DNA of 58,749 nucleotides from Fragilaria crotonensis (Eukaryota > Bacillariophyta > Fragilariophyceae > Fragilariales > Fragilariaceae): positions 1-58,749 of the forward strand of contig JAKSYS010000382.1 in the NCBI GenBank assembly GCA_022925895.1, in the 5' to 3' direction. Under the pieces are notes generated by a model. It had not been told where the DNA came from. It worked only from the letters and a program-made list of their open reading frames with translations, and searched no databases. Shown here piece by piece: positions 1 through 12,504 of this stretch (the stretch's first letter is position 1; every line of letters begins with the position of its first letter). Both the position numbers and the translations under genes were made by a program.

Positions 1-899
1 TCCAAGACCCATCGGTGTGGATCACAGAAACTCCAGAGAATGCCAGACATCAGTGATTTGTTGTATGCCTTCTCCATCCTTCCGTTCTTCTTCAAAGTTG
101 TCTTCCTTCTCGCCATGCTCCCTTTGGTTGGTCCGATTGTCTGGTTCGTTGACAGCTTCGTCGTTCCATCCTCCTTCCGATCTGGCGATTCGACTACGCG
201 ATTGTGCTCTCGCACTCTTTCGACAAACATCCTGCCATTTGTCGATCGCTTTCCGTCCTTTGTCGCCGACAACTACACCGCCTTCATCGCTCCGCTCTTC
301 TGGGTTGCAGTAACGAGTTACAGTTGGCGTCAACTTCGCGCTGTCTCACAGCCCAATCTCGACCCTGCGGTACGCGATGTCTCGCACCGAGTATCGTCGT
401 CATCGACACGAGTTGCTCCGCAACCGTCGTCGTCCTCGTGTCGTTCATCAGAGCATTAAGACGGAGGGTCTTCATCGGAAGTACCCTCTCAATCTTCGCT
501 CGATGGGTCACTACGTCCGTAAACACCAAGCGCCAACGGTCGAGGAACAACGACTTCGCGACGAAATTCGCAAAATTCAAATTCAGTACACGCCTTGGAG
601 CGTGAAGTCAGTTTGCTCAGCAAACTCAACTACTACGATCCTACGCTTGAGTCACCTTGGCAACGTCAACAACAAGTTCCCGATGTACGTCGTGAGGGAG
701 GAAACCCGGTCAGACATGGTCAATCCGGTAATCGTGTTCGTCCGAACTTACATCCCCACTCTCCGACCGTTAATCGGGCAGCCGGCCGTCCATTTTATGG
801 ACAGCAACCCCGACGTTCACCGGCACCTGTTGTGCCTGATCGCCCAGCCTCCCGTCAGCCTCATACTGTCGATGCCAACGATGCCTATTACCGTCCTAC

Positions 900-1460
900 T
901 GACCCCGAATACGACCGTAACTCGGTGGATGCACACATGGCTCGTATTGGTGCTCCAACTCTTCTCGAACGTGTCGCCTTATTGGCACCAAGTCGATTCA
1001 GAGCTGCGATGTCACCAGAGTCATTCTCTGTGATTTGGGATTCTGGTGCTAGCGTCACCATCTCCCTGAGAAGCGATTTTGTCGGTCCTTTGTCCCGTCC
1101 CAGTACCATCACTCAATTGAATGGCATCGCAAAAGGCTTGCGAATCGAAGGAGAAGGAAAAGTTCACTGGTCGTTCCACTCCACCGGCAAACTTGAACGC
1201 TGAGCTCCCAGCTTACTACGTCCCAAAGATCAGAGTACGTCTCTTGTCCACTACCAGTCTTCTTCAGACGTATTCCGATGAAACGATCAAGGTCGAAGCG
1301 CACCGATTGACGATGAGCGAGTCCCCGACGATCCGAATCGATCACCAATTGTTGCACATGTCAATCCTGACAACAACCTGCCAACCTCGCAAGCTTATCG
1401 CCAGCCAGCCATTCTTCCTGCCGCAGAATGCCTCAACGCAACCATCTCCGCGGTCAACGA
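900..1460 (+). pseudogene. copia aspartic protease region
   Basis: The frame running to 1203 contains the aspartic protease signature DSGAS, preceded by hydrophobic residues (VIWDSGAS), around 1036-1053. The protein then continues after a frame change near 1195-1210 into a stretch with the segment LPAYYVPKIRVRLLSTTSLL, which is typical of the copia protease C-terminal part. Upstream (595-900) the frame is rich in Arg, Pro and Gln, as expected at a gag/protease boundary. At least one frameshift interrupts it, so no full polyprotein can be made from this copy as read. Confidence 0.75.
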
Positions 1461-1463
1461 AGC

Positions 1464-2560
1464 GAATCTCAACCTCTCCGAACCTGAGAAAGAGCTCCTT
1501 CGTTGGCACTATCGACTCGGTCACATCAGCTTTCGGAAGATTCAGTTTTTGATGCGCTCAGGTGTCTTAACCAAAAGCAACAACAAGCGAAAACTTCATC
1601 AAGCGGCATGTTCCTTGACGGAGTTACCAAAGTGTGCTGCCTGCCAGTATGGCAAACAGCATCGTCGACCAGCGCCTGGACGAGTCAGTACGGCAGTACG
1701 TGATCGCGAAGGTGTTCTGAAAGATGGACACTTGGTCCCAGGACAACAAGTTTCGGTCGATCATTTTGTGAGCAGCACAAAGGGCAGACTCTTCACATCC
1801 GCAGGAAGGAGTCTCAACAGTGAGCTGTATTCTGGCGGATGTCTTTTCAATGATCACGCCTCTGGCTTCGTTCACATCGAGTTCCAAACTCATTTGAACA
1901 CGCACGAAACTCTGATGGCAAAGAAAACTTTGAACTCATGTGCCGAGACCATGGTGTGATCCCGCAATCGTATCTATCAGACAACGCAAAGTGTTTCACT
2001 ACGAAGGCTTTTACTGAGGTTAAGTCTATTTGAGCAGATTGTGCGATTTGCTGGTGTCGGTGCTCATCACCACAACGGCAACGCCGAACGCAGCATCAAA
2101 CCATCATGTCCATTGCTCGGACGATGATGTTACACTCGGCCATTCATTGGCCCGACGTCGCCGACCTTCACTTTGGCCAATGGCTGTGCAGCATGCTGTT
2201 TTCCTTCACAATCACATGCCAAATCAAGTCTCTGGCCTTTCCTGTCGCGTGTTCACAAAATCCAGATGGCAACAACATAAGTTTCATGATCTTCACGTTT
2301 GGGGCTGTCCGGTTTATGTCTTGGACAAGTCGATTGCTGATGGAAAGAAGCTTCCGCGTTGGAAACCTCGCAGCACTCGCTGCGTGAACATGGGATTGTC
2401 AAGCAAACACGCAAGCACCGTTCCGATCGTTCTCAATCCATCGACGGGCTACATCACTCCGCAATTCCATATTGTTTTTGATGATTGGTTCTCGACCATC
2501 ACCTCATCGCTTGAAAGTCTTCCTGACTTCAATTCCGCGCATGGGCACAACTCTTCGGCG
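1464..2560 (+). pseudogene. copia GAG-pre-integrase and integrase core, frameshifted
   Basis: The pre-integrase zinc-binding region is visible as WHYRLGH followed by CAACQYGK (an HHCC arrangement). The catalytic core follows: first Asp in VDHF (~1756), second Asp in LSDNAK (~1980) and the Glu in GNAERSIKT (~2090), giving the D,D,E triad of retroviral-type integrases. The core is spread over three frames: the frame ending at 1959, a short stretch to about 2030, then two alternating frames to 3034. The C-terminal part includes the typical copia segment around FGCPVYVLD, here read as WGCPVYVLD near 2300. Inactive as read because of the frame breaks. Confidence 0.8.
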
Positions 2561-3319
2561 AATCCTACTTCCAGTACCCATTCGACGACGAGGACGAAAC
2601 AGAAATGTCGATCAATGATGATCCAACATCCGACGCCATCGTTGCCAACACACTTCGCAACATGGACTCCGTTGCGACTGCAATGGATACGTCATCTCCA
2701 CCGACTCCATTTCCTGTTTCGCCGCCACAACTCAGTTTCCAACTACGCCATCTCTCCTGACAGCTCTACGCCTCCGCGCCCGATCTCGTCAACGAGGGAG
2801 ACAGTACATCAACAGCACGACGTCGTCGACAATTCCATTGTTGCTCCGACTTCGACGCCTGTTGCAACGGTTGACTCGATTGTTCGCGCCCCCACCATTC
2901 CCATTACCCCCAACACCTCCGTTCTCCGACCTCGAAACTCCTCGCGCACCGACTCCTTTGCCTACGCCTCCGCGTCCACCATCTCCGTCTCCGACCCGGA
3001 TGTCTCCAATGAGGGAGACAACATTGACGAATGATACGTCGTCAGCAAAGGAGCCACCATCCGCGCCCGTTCGCTCATCTGCTCCAAGCCCAGCACCAGT
3101 CGTTCGTCATTCGCCTCGCCGTTCCACTCGCCAACGCAATGCACCTTCTCGACTCGGCTACGATGGAAATCAAGGCGCCGGATACTTTGTCGAACCCAGC
3201 GCTTGGATCTTTCAAGAATGTGGTTTTCTTGGTCCTCCGCTCGCTCTCAAAGCCTCTCTCTCCGATCCCGACACTCTGACGTACGATGAAGCGATGTCAG
3301 ATGAACCGAATCTCTCGAA

Positions 3320-4842
3320 GTGGATGGCAGCTGCTGCGAAGAGATTGCCAGTTTGGAGAAGAACAAGACGTGGATTGAAACGGAAATATCGAACGCCAAG
3401 TCTCGAATTTTACCGGGCACTTGGGTTTTCAAACGCAAACGGACACCTGACGGTGTGATAAGCAAGTACAAGGCACGGTACTGCGTACGAGGTGACTTGG
3501 AAGAAGGTGAACCTGAAACCTTTGCACCGGTGGTCGCGTGGAGCTCCGTTCGCCTATTTACAATCCTTGCTCTGACGCTCAATTGGGACACAAGTTCCAT
3601 TGACTTTAGCAACGCATTTGTCCAGGCTAAGTTGGAAACGCCTGTTTGGATTCATCTACCTCGCGGATTCCAATCTCCACGTGGAAAGTCGACGTGCTTA
3701 CAACTTGTCAAAAGTTTGTATGGTTTATCTGTCGCTCCGCGACTTTGGTTTGAACATGTTCTCGAGGCGTTCACCGATCAAGGCTTCAAACAAAGCACCT
3801 TGGATCCATGCTTCTTGTTCAAGGACACCATCATGGTCGTCCTCTATGTCGATGACGTCGGAATTGCGTACGCGAACGAGTCCGATTTGAATAAACTGCT
3901 CGACGGTCTCGAACGACGTGGACTACAGTTCACAAAGGAGGGCACGTTCACTGATTTCCTTGGCATTAAATTCGTTAAGGACACTACAAACAACACCGTC
4001 ACGCTCACCCAGAAAGGACTGATCCAGCGAATCATCGACGCCACGGGAATGGCTGACTGCAACCCAAATTGGACGCCAGCTATTCAACTTCCACTCGGCA
4101 TCGATCCTGACGGTGAACCGTACAATGAATCCTGGAGCTATCCTTCCATCGTTGGAATGCTCCTCTATCTCTCTACGAATACTCGACCTGACATTGCCTT
4201 CGCCGTCAGTCAAGTTGCACGTTTCAACCACAGCCCAAAGAAGAGTCATGCCACTGCCATCAAGACCATCATCCGATACTTGCATCGCACTGCTGACAAA
4301 GGCACTATCGTTCGTCCCACTGGTGACCTTTCCATTGATTGCTACGTTGACGCCGATTTCGCCGGCTTGCATGGTCGCGACCCCGACTATGAGCCCTCAA
4401 GCGCCAAGTCCAGAACTGGATACATCATTACGCTTGGCGGATGTCCAATTCTTTGGAAATCGAAGCTTCAAACCGAAATCTCTTTGTCGACTCTCGAATC
4501 GGAATACTCAGCTCTCAGCGCCAGCATGAGAACGCTCCTTCCACTCCGATCGCTCCTCAGTGAAGTGATCGCTGCACTCGACTTCCACCACAGTTCAAGT
4601 CGACGATTCGATGTCGTGTCTTCGAAGACAACAACGGCGCTCTTCTTCTTGCAACCAAGCAACGAATCACCAACAGAACGAAGTACTTCCTTGTCAAATG
4701 GCACTTCTTCTGGAGTCATGTCACCAACGGAGACGTCAGTATTCTGAAGGTCGACACGAAAGAACAGTGGGCTGATTATCTCACTAAAGGTCTCAACCGT
4801 GAGACTTTCGAGCACATACGCAAGCTCGTGCAAGGATGGTAA
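3320..4842 (+). pseudogene. copia reverse transcriptase and RNase H
   Basis: One long frame (3320-4747) carries the reverse transcriptase. It has the copia opening KTWIETEI...GTWVFKRKRTPDG, then SIDFSNAFVQAKL, PRGFQSP, and the catalytic box YVDDVG at ~3847. RNase H follows with DADFAG (~4350), the SRTGYIITLGG segment and the LSTLESEYSALS motif (~4480). The last ~95 bases (KVDTKEQWADYLTKGL, then FEHIRKLVQGW and stop at 4842) are in another frame, so one shift lies near 4640-4745. This is the best preserved part of the element. Confidence 0.9.
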
Positions 4843-5012
4843 CCTTGCCTTGAACAGCTCCGCTGTTCAAATCTGTGAACAACATCACCTCTCTCTCAAA
4901 CGGCTAACTAGATTGAAATGCCGATGTGACGAGAAAATGAAAGTGATGCAATTGTGAGTCATGCGCCGCATAGTGCGTGTGACTGGTATACCGTACCTAC
5001 GTCTCAAGCAAT

Positions 5013-5023
5013 GAGAGGGAGAG
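5013..5023 (+). other. polypurine tract of the copia element
   Basis: The purine-only run GAGAGGGAGAG lies 170 bp after the polyprotein stop and just upstream of the probable 3' LTR. This is where plus-strand priming occurs in LTR retrotransposons. The call rests on composition and position. Confidence 0.5.
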
Positions 5024-5370
5024 TTGCGGCAGACGGTCTACTGGAACCGGCTACTGTACTGTTGGACTGGCACTGTCCTACAGCCTAGTCGTTCCACGAC
5101 TACTGTCCTGCTCCAACGACTACTGTCCTGCTCCTTCACACTATCTACTCTGCTGCAACGGCCATTGCACAGATAGTGTCGTCTCTAACGCCGATTGAGG
5201 TTTAGCAATCAAGGTGCTCCGCATCGCTTGATTTGCAACTCCGCGACCGTCTCTAAACGGACAGCGACCCCTGTCTGGAATCATTGCGTGAGATCGATCT
5301 ACTAGTTTAGATTATAAGTTTAGGATTTACTATTTGTGAAGACTGAACCGAACAAACCCTCACCCTAACA
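5024..5370 (+). repeat. probable 3' LTR of the copia element
   Basis: The segment follows the purine run and ends in CACCCTAACA, a CA-terminated end typical of copia LTRs. The 5' boundary is uncertain: either the TG just after the purine run (~5025) or the TGTTGGAC at 5060. Only one LTR is in the window, so boundaries cannot be confirmed by comparison. Inside it a 19-bp unit beginning ACGACTACTGTCC is directly duplicated (about 5097-5134). The end lies ~103 bp upstream of the URB2-like start codon. Confidence 0.5.
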
Positions 5371-5473
5371 GAGTAGACTCGCAGCTTCCGGCTCACGAGT
5401 CTCCCAACTCCACCCATTGGAATCGACCCTGAAGCCCAGATTTTTACGATAGCCTGTCTACGACTGTTGGAAC

Positions 5474-8400
5474 ATGGCGATGGCAAACAAATTCATGAAG
5501 AGGAAGAGGAATGATCAGGTCGCACCATCAAGAGTCCGCCGGAACCCATTCCTTGATACCGATGGCCATTCCCTTGGACTCGCAGTCGATGAAGCATTGC
5601 AGAGTGTTGTTTCCTTTCTACACCAAACGAAGCACTCAATACTTCAATGTTATGTCGATGGGGAGCTTGTGCCAGCCAGTCTCGCTTCAGTAGTCGATGG
5701 AATAGTGTCAGGTTATGACACTCATCTTTCTGATTCATCTTCACTTTCGAAACAAGACATTTCGAGCTTGATTATCCTTGGGCCGCGAGTGTCTACTGTT
5801 TCTCTCGATGGGGAAAATGCGCGCAAGAGCGATCTTAAAATCTTGTGGAAATCACTGGCACTCTCAATAGATGTTTTCCTTAGTGTTGAAGAATCAACAT
5901 TCTGTGATCTTCATCAAGCTCTATCGATCCAGTTGGTGAACAAGTTGATACCATTTGCTGTTGAATCAGCATTCTCGACCAACGATACCGCCATCAGCAT
6001 CCACGCAGCAAGGGCTTTTGCCTTGTTAACAGAAAGCTTCTTCCGTCCCACCTTCGAAATTTGTTGTAGCGTTCTTCTTGTTGACCTGGCATCCCATGTT
6101 GGGGCCGCCGCAACGATGAATCACGATCATTTGGTGCTTCCTAATCAAGATCTGAATTCCATTGTCTTGTCGTCACTCAGACTCCTACGAACGTTGCAAA
6201 AGCTGGGAGTATCCAGTCCTAAGAAGATGTTCCAGACTCTCACCAAAGAGCCTGTCCTGTTAGCAGTGTCAAAGCTTGCCTTGATTAGAGCGGATGACCA
6301 GTATGCCAATGCTCACCAATTGGTCACTGAAGTTTTATGGGAAGCCTTTTTTACTTCTGCGCATCACATGGAAGGATATAGAGGGCTAAAAAATCGACCT
6401 GGGGGATGCCAGGTGGGAATCGGCAGAGAAGGGAAGCCAGCATGTGTTTCGATGCTATCAAGGTGATCTTCTGGACACTGTCTCGTCATTACTGCGAGCT
6501 TCTGTAGATGAAGTAGAGACGCTGGCCTTGAGCCAGTTAGTTGCCTCCTTGGTAGAAGGGTTTTTCGCCCAGGTTTTTGTTTGGCAACGAGATTTCCAAA
6601 GTCAAACCACATCAAAAGATATCGGCTCGATTACTACAATGACTTTTCGTGTGTGGGGAGTCTTGGCCCGGTACATTGCTGCTGAAACTAGAAAGTCAAC
6701 GTGGTGAAGAAAACGGGAAGCTGATGAATTCACTCACATCCTGTCTCAATGCTCTCCTTGAGCACAACGCTTATCATTCCACTTTTGAGGATAAGGATCA
6801 GCATCATTTCATCTTCTTGAAGTCGATGTCAACCAGACTGGTATCACTGCTGACACCTCAGACGTCAAATTCGAGTCTAGAAGGCTTGGTTTGCATGGTG
6901 CGATTGAATCACTTGCTTGTACATGACGATTTACCTAAAGTCATTGCTCTGGCAGCCAGCAGTTCTCTATCAGGTGGTACTGATAGCTTTAAACTCTTCA
7001 TTTGCACCCTTTTCAAGACCTATCAGGATCTGAGGCAGCTCGACTATCTTGTCGAGGCCATTGTCACGAGCACTGCATGGCTAACGACTTCTGCTGCTTA
7101 CGCTGCACTTCAAGCAGCACTCGACGATTTCAACGTGGCTAGAACGATCGCTTTTGCTGTTTCCGCTGCTCCACATGGACAAAGTCAAGCCTTGTTTGAT
7201 ATTTTCAATTCCAGGATTGTAAAGGAAGCGTCCCCGAACCAAGCACACGATTTGTATTGCATTGAAACAGTTTCGATGGTTTCTGCACTGTTCATCCTGC
7301 TTTTGCGAAATCTTCGGGTTGACGAACATACTTCAAATCGAATCCTGTCGCTGCGAAGAGTCGTTGGCAGGTTCAGGGTCATCGTTGCTGGCACGATCAA
7401 AAACGTGCTCCCCCAATGGCCAAACACGGAGTTCGTCTGTGTGGATGGATTTTGGATTTACGAAATCGGTGTTCTTTTTGGTTCCCAACTGATAACGTGC
7501 TCATTTCGTTTGCTCTACCTGAAGCCCTTGTTGCCTTGCTCGAAAATCTGCGTGAAGAATCAACCGAATCGGATCTTGTGGTTGATGCTACTTACGAACT
7601 TCAATTTCTGGCATGCTATCGTATCCAGCAGCTTCATTCGCTTATTCATCAGGAAACGCTGAATGACTTCTCTCGCGATTCTAGTGCACCTTCTCACACT
7701 GAGGGGCTCCTCGGCGAAGTTAGACGCCTGGTGGCGTACGTGTTTTCAAACACGAGCGTTACCGACAATGCGCTAATACCCGGGTTGTGGAGCGTAGACG
7801 CAGGTACGACGAATGACCCCTGGATTCTCCTTGCACAATTTCTACCTGTTTGGGCGCCATATTGTGACGATGTCAATATTCGAATGTTTCTCCGCTGGGT
7901 TTTTTGGGCCATTTCAGGGCTTGATGCAGGTGTTGCTCACCTGAACTCCCCGAAGACGAATGTTCGAACGTTCCCTCCGAAGGCAGAAGCGAAGCAAACA
8001 GTTAAGGCAATGCTCCGTGATTTTTCCTTCCTCGAGAATCGTCGCATTGCTTCTCGCTTTGTAATGGCTGGGCTTCTCCATGTTGAAGCTTTGATTGCAG
8101 CTGATTCCATTGAGGACACCTTGCTTTCGTCCCACGTACACAAATGCAATAGCCGCGGGGTTCCAGACGCGATTCGATCCGCTTTCGTTCGTGGTAACAC
8201 CTCCTGTGCCCTAATGTCGACCGTTCCAATGCACTGCCAACCTTACAGGCTGCCCTGAAAGTTCTCGACGTTCTTAATGTTACACCTTCCGGGTGGCGAA
8301 TGTGCGGACCTGTTGGCAAGACTCTAGGGCACTTGCTAGCTGTGGATGTTTCCGTTCGATCCCTAGTCACCAGCTGTACAATCAACGAGGGCTTCGTTTC

Positions 8401-9919
8401 AGCGGGATTGGAGGTCCTGGCTGGAAGTCGAAGCCTATTCAGCAAGACAATCTTAGAAGGTGATCCTTTGCTGGCAAGGCGTTTCCTGTGCACCGGTGAC
8501 TGGCCCTCCAGTCTGATTAACGCGGTTTTCGTATCTACTATTGAAATATCCCGCTGCTGCTGTTCAACACGTTTAACTCCTGAATTTAGGAAACTCCTTG
8601 TATCGTCAGGTGAACTGGTGGAAAGTGTGTTGTTGACTTGTTTAGACGACGAGACAGTCGAAGCCTTGTCCAGTGTATCGAGTCGCTCCGCATTTCCTTC
8701 GACGGTTAATCGGGATGAAATCTACCGTTACCTCATCCTGCGATGCGCGAAGGGTGTCATAGGAGCGGCGATGGAGGACTCAAGCGTCCCTACCGGTCCC
8801 ACTTTTGCTCGCTCCATCCTCAAAGATGCGATGATGGTATGCTTGGATACTACTCACGGAAGCGCCGAAGAGAAGTCGTTATTCGTCCATTTCCTTGGAG
8901 GTTTGGTCTCAATTTCAGCAACAGACAGCCACTCGGATTGCAGGGATATAATCTGGAAACAAGTTGAGTCGATCGATGTCTCGAGAAACGCAAAGGAATT
9001 CAATTTCCTTGCCGGTGTTCTTCTCAATCAGAATCGAGCGGATAACATTGCTGTGGGGCTGTACCGACGGCTCGCATCAAGGAAGAGTTTCGAATTCTTG
9101 AATGACACTGTACTCTGTAGCCTCCTCGCACAAGTTCCGATGTCTGATTTCTCTAATTTCTTGGATTACTGTTTGAGACACCCGGCCTCGGGCAAAATTG
9201 AGCAAGGGTTACGGATTCTGCGTCTATTGCTCGCAAAGACAGACCAACGAGAGCGTCGTGAAGCGATCGCAAACTTCGGAGCCAGGATCCTAGCCCAAGC
9301 GATTGATGGCTTGAGAAGAGACCAAAACAATCAACCCAGAGCTGCAGCAGACTTGTTGATCGAATTGACAGCGCACAAAGACTTTGTTTGCTTTAAGGAA
9401 CGGGACATCGCTCGAATTCTCTCACAGGTTTGTTGCTCACTGCGGTCTGCCAATTCGACAGACATTCTGGATTCGGACGAAGACTTATTCTACATGTGCT
9501 GCAGATTGGTGGCGTCGTTGGTGCAAAGATTTCCGAAGCAGTTGTATACATGTGTTGCGTCACTCACTCAAGTCCTTCAGAATCTGTTTCACGTTGTTTT
9601 TGATGGTAAGCAAAACGGGAGCCAGGTGTTGGGTCAGAGTCGAGAGATTTCCAGGCTATGCGAAATGCTCGGATCACATAAGGAAATTCTCAAGAAACAT
9701 GTCCTAGGTCTAATCTTGGACTTCATTGAAGCGCTCAAGAATGACATGATGCCGACTTGCAAGAAGGCTTTGACTCCTGCAGTATACTGTATTCTCGATA
9801 TGTTGTCAGAATACGAAGTGAGCCAGCTCAATGCTCTGCTAGACGCTTCAAGCAAGGCATTATTCCGCTCATTTTTTGACGGCTTTCAGAAGTGGCACGT
9901 CTACAGAGGGCGATTCTAG
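5474..9919 (+). CDS. URB2: URB2/NPA2-like nucleolar pre-ribosome assembly protein (frameshifted as read)
   Basis: A long helical-repeat protein of about 1,470 residues. The C-terminal ~170 residues resemble the Urb2/Npa2 C-terminal domain: GQSREISRLCEML, then KKHVLGLILDFIEAL, LTPAVYCILDMLSEYE, LNALLDASSKALFRSFFDGF, ending YRGRF. In yeast and animals this family acts in the nucleolus in early 60S (27S pre-rRNA) maturation. The locus is read in five frame segments. The breaks are near 6388 (in an A6 run), ~6700, ~7473 (in a T5 run) and ~8205, and protein-like sequence continues directly across each, so they look like single-base indels rather than introns. ATG 5474 is the first in frame. The promoter region abuts the copia LTR. 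The N-terminal three quarters have no motif I recognise. Confidence 0.72.
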
Positions 9920-10099
9920 AGAGTGGAGAAATGGAGTTCGCGGGCACTGAGTATTGCTTCAATCTTGAAACAACGATCGTTTCCATAGAGTCTACAGGAA
10001 TCTGTTGAGTAAGAAATCATATATCTATTTTTCAAGGCTTAATATATCTGTTGAATCCCTGGTTTGATGCACTTCGTAGCTGAAGTCCCGTTTGAGCAA
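9920..10099. other. 3' flank of URB2-like gene, no feature recognised
   Basis: AT-rich sequence after the stop codon at 9917-9919. It includes a run around 10020-10050 that could serve as a polyadenylation region, but no specific signal stands out. Confidence 0.3.
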
Positions 10100-11560
10100 A
10101 CATCAGGATTCAAGGGTTGAACACAAGCACATTATCAGTCCATTGACGAGCTGACATCTGTTTGATACAGTTTGTCGCTCCTGGTATGGCAGGAACCACA
10201 TCTCTGCGAGGAATGCAAGTTTGCGAGCTTTGCCAGGATTTGCTCATGTTTTTGAGGTCCTTCAGAAGGAACTCTACGTTCGCCTCCGGCAGTACCCACC
10301 TGATCACATCGCCCCAATCCTTTTTTTCGGTAACTAAGTCTACGACAACTTCAACCTCAAGTATCTCTATGTGTTGTCTAGCACTTCCTTGCGCGTCGAC
10401 TCACTTTCCCCCCGCTGCCTTCACCCTTGCTTTATCGATCTGCTGCTGCTGTTGCTGCCCTCGCAGCAACCCCCTGCTGCAATTCCAATTGGAGAAGCGG
10501 AGACGGCCTTTCCACTTCTGAGCAGTTGTGCCACCTCCGCTGCCTCAGTTTCCGCTCTGTCAACAAGAACTGCCATTGGAATCGATGATCCCTGGGTTGA
10601 ATCAGTCATCCTCAATAGAGGCAGCACGAATACCATAGGGAAAGTGTAAGTTCTCAAGTCCTGCAAATCCTATACGTAGGCCAAGCTCTTTCCAACTCTC
10701 TTACTGCTCAGCCAGCTTCTTGTAAAAGGGCGTGAAGCTAATCATGCTCCATGACCATAGAATTTTCTCCTTCGTGAAATGTGTATCGAATTGCCTGCAA
10801 GCATTGATGTCATCAGCATTGCAGTGGTTGGCAATTCAGCAAAATCAGGTTGAGCAGAGCCTTTGGAAGTCATTTGCCGCTTCTCCTTGCAAGACCTCGC
10901 TGCACAAGCTTATCTTGGACATCCTTCTCACCACAAGCGTACGCGGTTGTCATAATGGCCCCCTAAAGGGCATCCACTTGTTGAAACCCATCACAATGAT
11001 CATTCTACACTCAAAGAGAGCTGCTACTTGCTCCAAAATCACCTCCGACAAATTAATTCTTCCAGGCCATCCTGTCCGTCATCCACCGTTGAGTATGACT
11101 GATCCTTCATTTAGCTTTCCTGCTGTTGTTCCATCGAACACAGCTGTCTTGTGAACACTTCTCCTGCCACATTCCTTCCTGATTTTTCCTCTTGTTCCTC
11201 CTGTTTGATTCACTGGATTGTGACACGGTGCAAGAACCACCCTTCTTGTTGCCTTAAACACAAGGTCATGGTGAGTCTCATCCATTTTAATGAGCGAATC
11301 ATCTCTCTATGTCCTTTTAAACCAGCAACCCTTAGATGACACCAATGCTTGTTCACAGCATCAAAACATTCTTCCACAACAAGGAGATCTATTGCAAATA
11401 TGTCCTTCTTGATATCAATAAACCACTGCTTGACATTGTTGGATGATGACCACTGGGCACAAGCATCCTTGACACCAATCTTTGTAGCTTCTTGATGGAC
11501 ATCACAAAACTTGCTGTGTGCCTTTTGCCAAACTGACTTGACCTTGAAGGTGTTTGGATC
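10100..11560 (-). pseudogene. decayed transposase-like coding remnant
   Basis: On the minus strand, protein-like segments follow one another through several frames with stops. They begin near 11555 (FKVKSVWQKAHSKFCDVHQE), pass KQWFIDIKKDIFAIDLLVVE, and include MDETHHDLVFKA (~11285) followed by a Gly/Arg-rich stretch and HKTAVFDGTTAGKLNEG. The DETHHDL...TGG...H.TAVF pattern resembles the catalytic core of DDE-type transposases seen in protist genomes, but I cannot name the superfamily. Nothing here is an intact gene. An alternative is a decayed host gene of unknown type. Confidence 0.4.
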
Positions 11561-11654
11561 TAATTAGTAGTATGTTAACAAAAGCAAGTGATTTCATTGG
11601 ACGGAACCAAATTGACGTCGAGTCTGGTTTGGAAAACGTTTTTGTTTTTTCTGT

Positions 11655-12381
11655 AAGGGCCACCGTTACGTAACTGCATTTCATGAAAACAAAAATGTTT
11701 TCGTCTTCGAGGGTCCATTTTGCCACCGTTACGTACGAAAACAGGTCCCCAAAAACTTTCTGGAAATCACTCAGATGTGCCTCATATCCCATCGTCAATG
11801 AAAATCTGCCAAGGTTTTCGTTGATCCGCAAAAAACACAGCCCTTCCTCAAAATATTTCAAGATTCTGGATTCCTTCTGGAAGTAGGTCTACTATGTGTG
11901 CGTTTAATTTGCTCTGCTTGACAGATGCTACTACTGTCTACTGTCACTGCTGGAACAAAACATGAATGTGGTTTTCTTGCCAGATAATCATCAGATGAAC
12001 AAGACGTCGTTTCTACCGTTGCATGCGCCGTAGAAACGACGATTGATGCTAGTGCGGTGTTGTATGGTGGTTCCACACGAGGAACATTGTCAAAATGGTC
12101 GTCATTGTCGCATTCCGATGAGTGACGATCTAATAATTTTTGGTTCCGAATTACTTTACCGGATCTGTAGACGTACCCAGTACACAGTATGACCAGGATG
12201 GAATGATTGGAAATTGGAACACATCTGTGTTTGACATCAAGATTCCTGTTTTGACTCAGTTAACTTGATGTTTTTGTATTTGTGGTCTGCTTTTTACGTA
12301 ACGCTGGGGACAAGAATGTTACATGAACAAGAAGTCAAAACTTCTCGTTTTGGTGAATTGTTTTTACGTAGCGGTGGCCCT
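11655..12381. mobile_element. non-autonomous TIR element with nested inverted repeats
   Basis: The left end AAGGGCCACCGTTACGTAA (11655-11673) is matched in inverted orientation by the right end TTTTTACGTAGCGGTGGCCC (12361-12380). A second inner copy of CCACCGTTACGTA at 11723-11735 is mirrored by TACGTAACGCTGG near 12295-12307, so each arm carries two sub-repeats. No transposase frame lies inside. Flanking duplications are not clear, and the superfamily is undetermined. Confidence 0.5.
12005..12041. repeat. perfect 12-bp hairpin inside the TIR element
   Basis: CGTCGTTTCTAC (12005-12016) and its exact reverse complement GTAGAAACGACG (12030-12041) are separated by a 13-base loop containing GCATGC. 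Confidence 0.7.
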
Positions 12382-12504
12382 AAGTATCTGCCTTAACCAC
12401 CAACCCTGACAACATGTCACAACGGATGAAGTATTGCTAGCGAAGCTGGCGTTATCTAACAGGCCAGGCCTGCGCGTGGAGAAAGCAGGGAAAAAATGAG
12501 AAAC

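Larger units (their letters stand above)
1..5370 (+). mobile_element. Ty1/copia LTR retrotransposon, 5'-truncated by window edge, decayed
   Basis: The order of domains is protease, integrase, reverse transcriptase, RNase H, which is the Ty1/copia order. The element enters from the left edge, so its 5' LTR and the start of gag lie outside the window. The coding part is split over several frames and ends at the TAA at 4840-4842. A purine run (5013-5023) and a probable 3' LTR follow. Diatom genomes carry many copia elements of the CoDi type and this copy fits that picture, but assignment to a named lineage would need a phylogeny. The first ~590 bases should be gag; I see no CCHC knuckle or other recognisable motif there. 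Confidence 0.88.

Noticed and set aside
40-459. 139-codon hydrophobic frame as a membrane protein gene
   Set aside because: Sits in the gag region of the copia element, overlaps other frames and shows no conserved membrane-protein pattern.
5474-9919. Introns as the explanation for the frame changes in URB2
   Set aside because: Protein-like sequence continues directly across each break within a few codons, leaving no room for an intron; two breaks lie in homopolymers.
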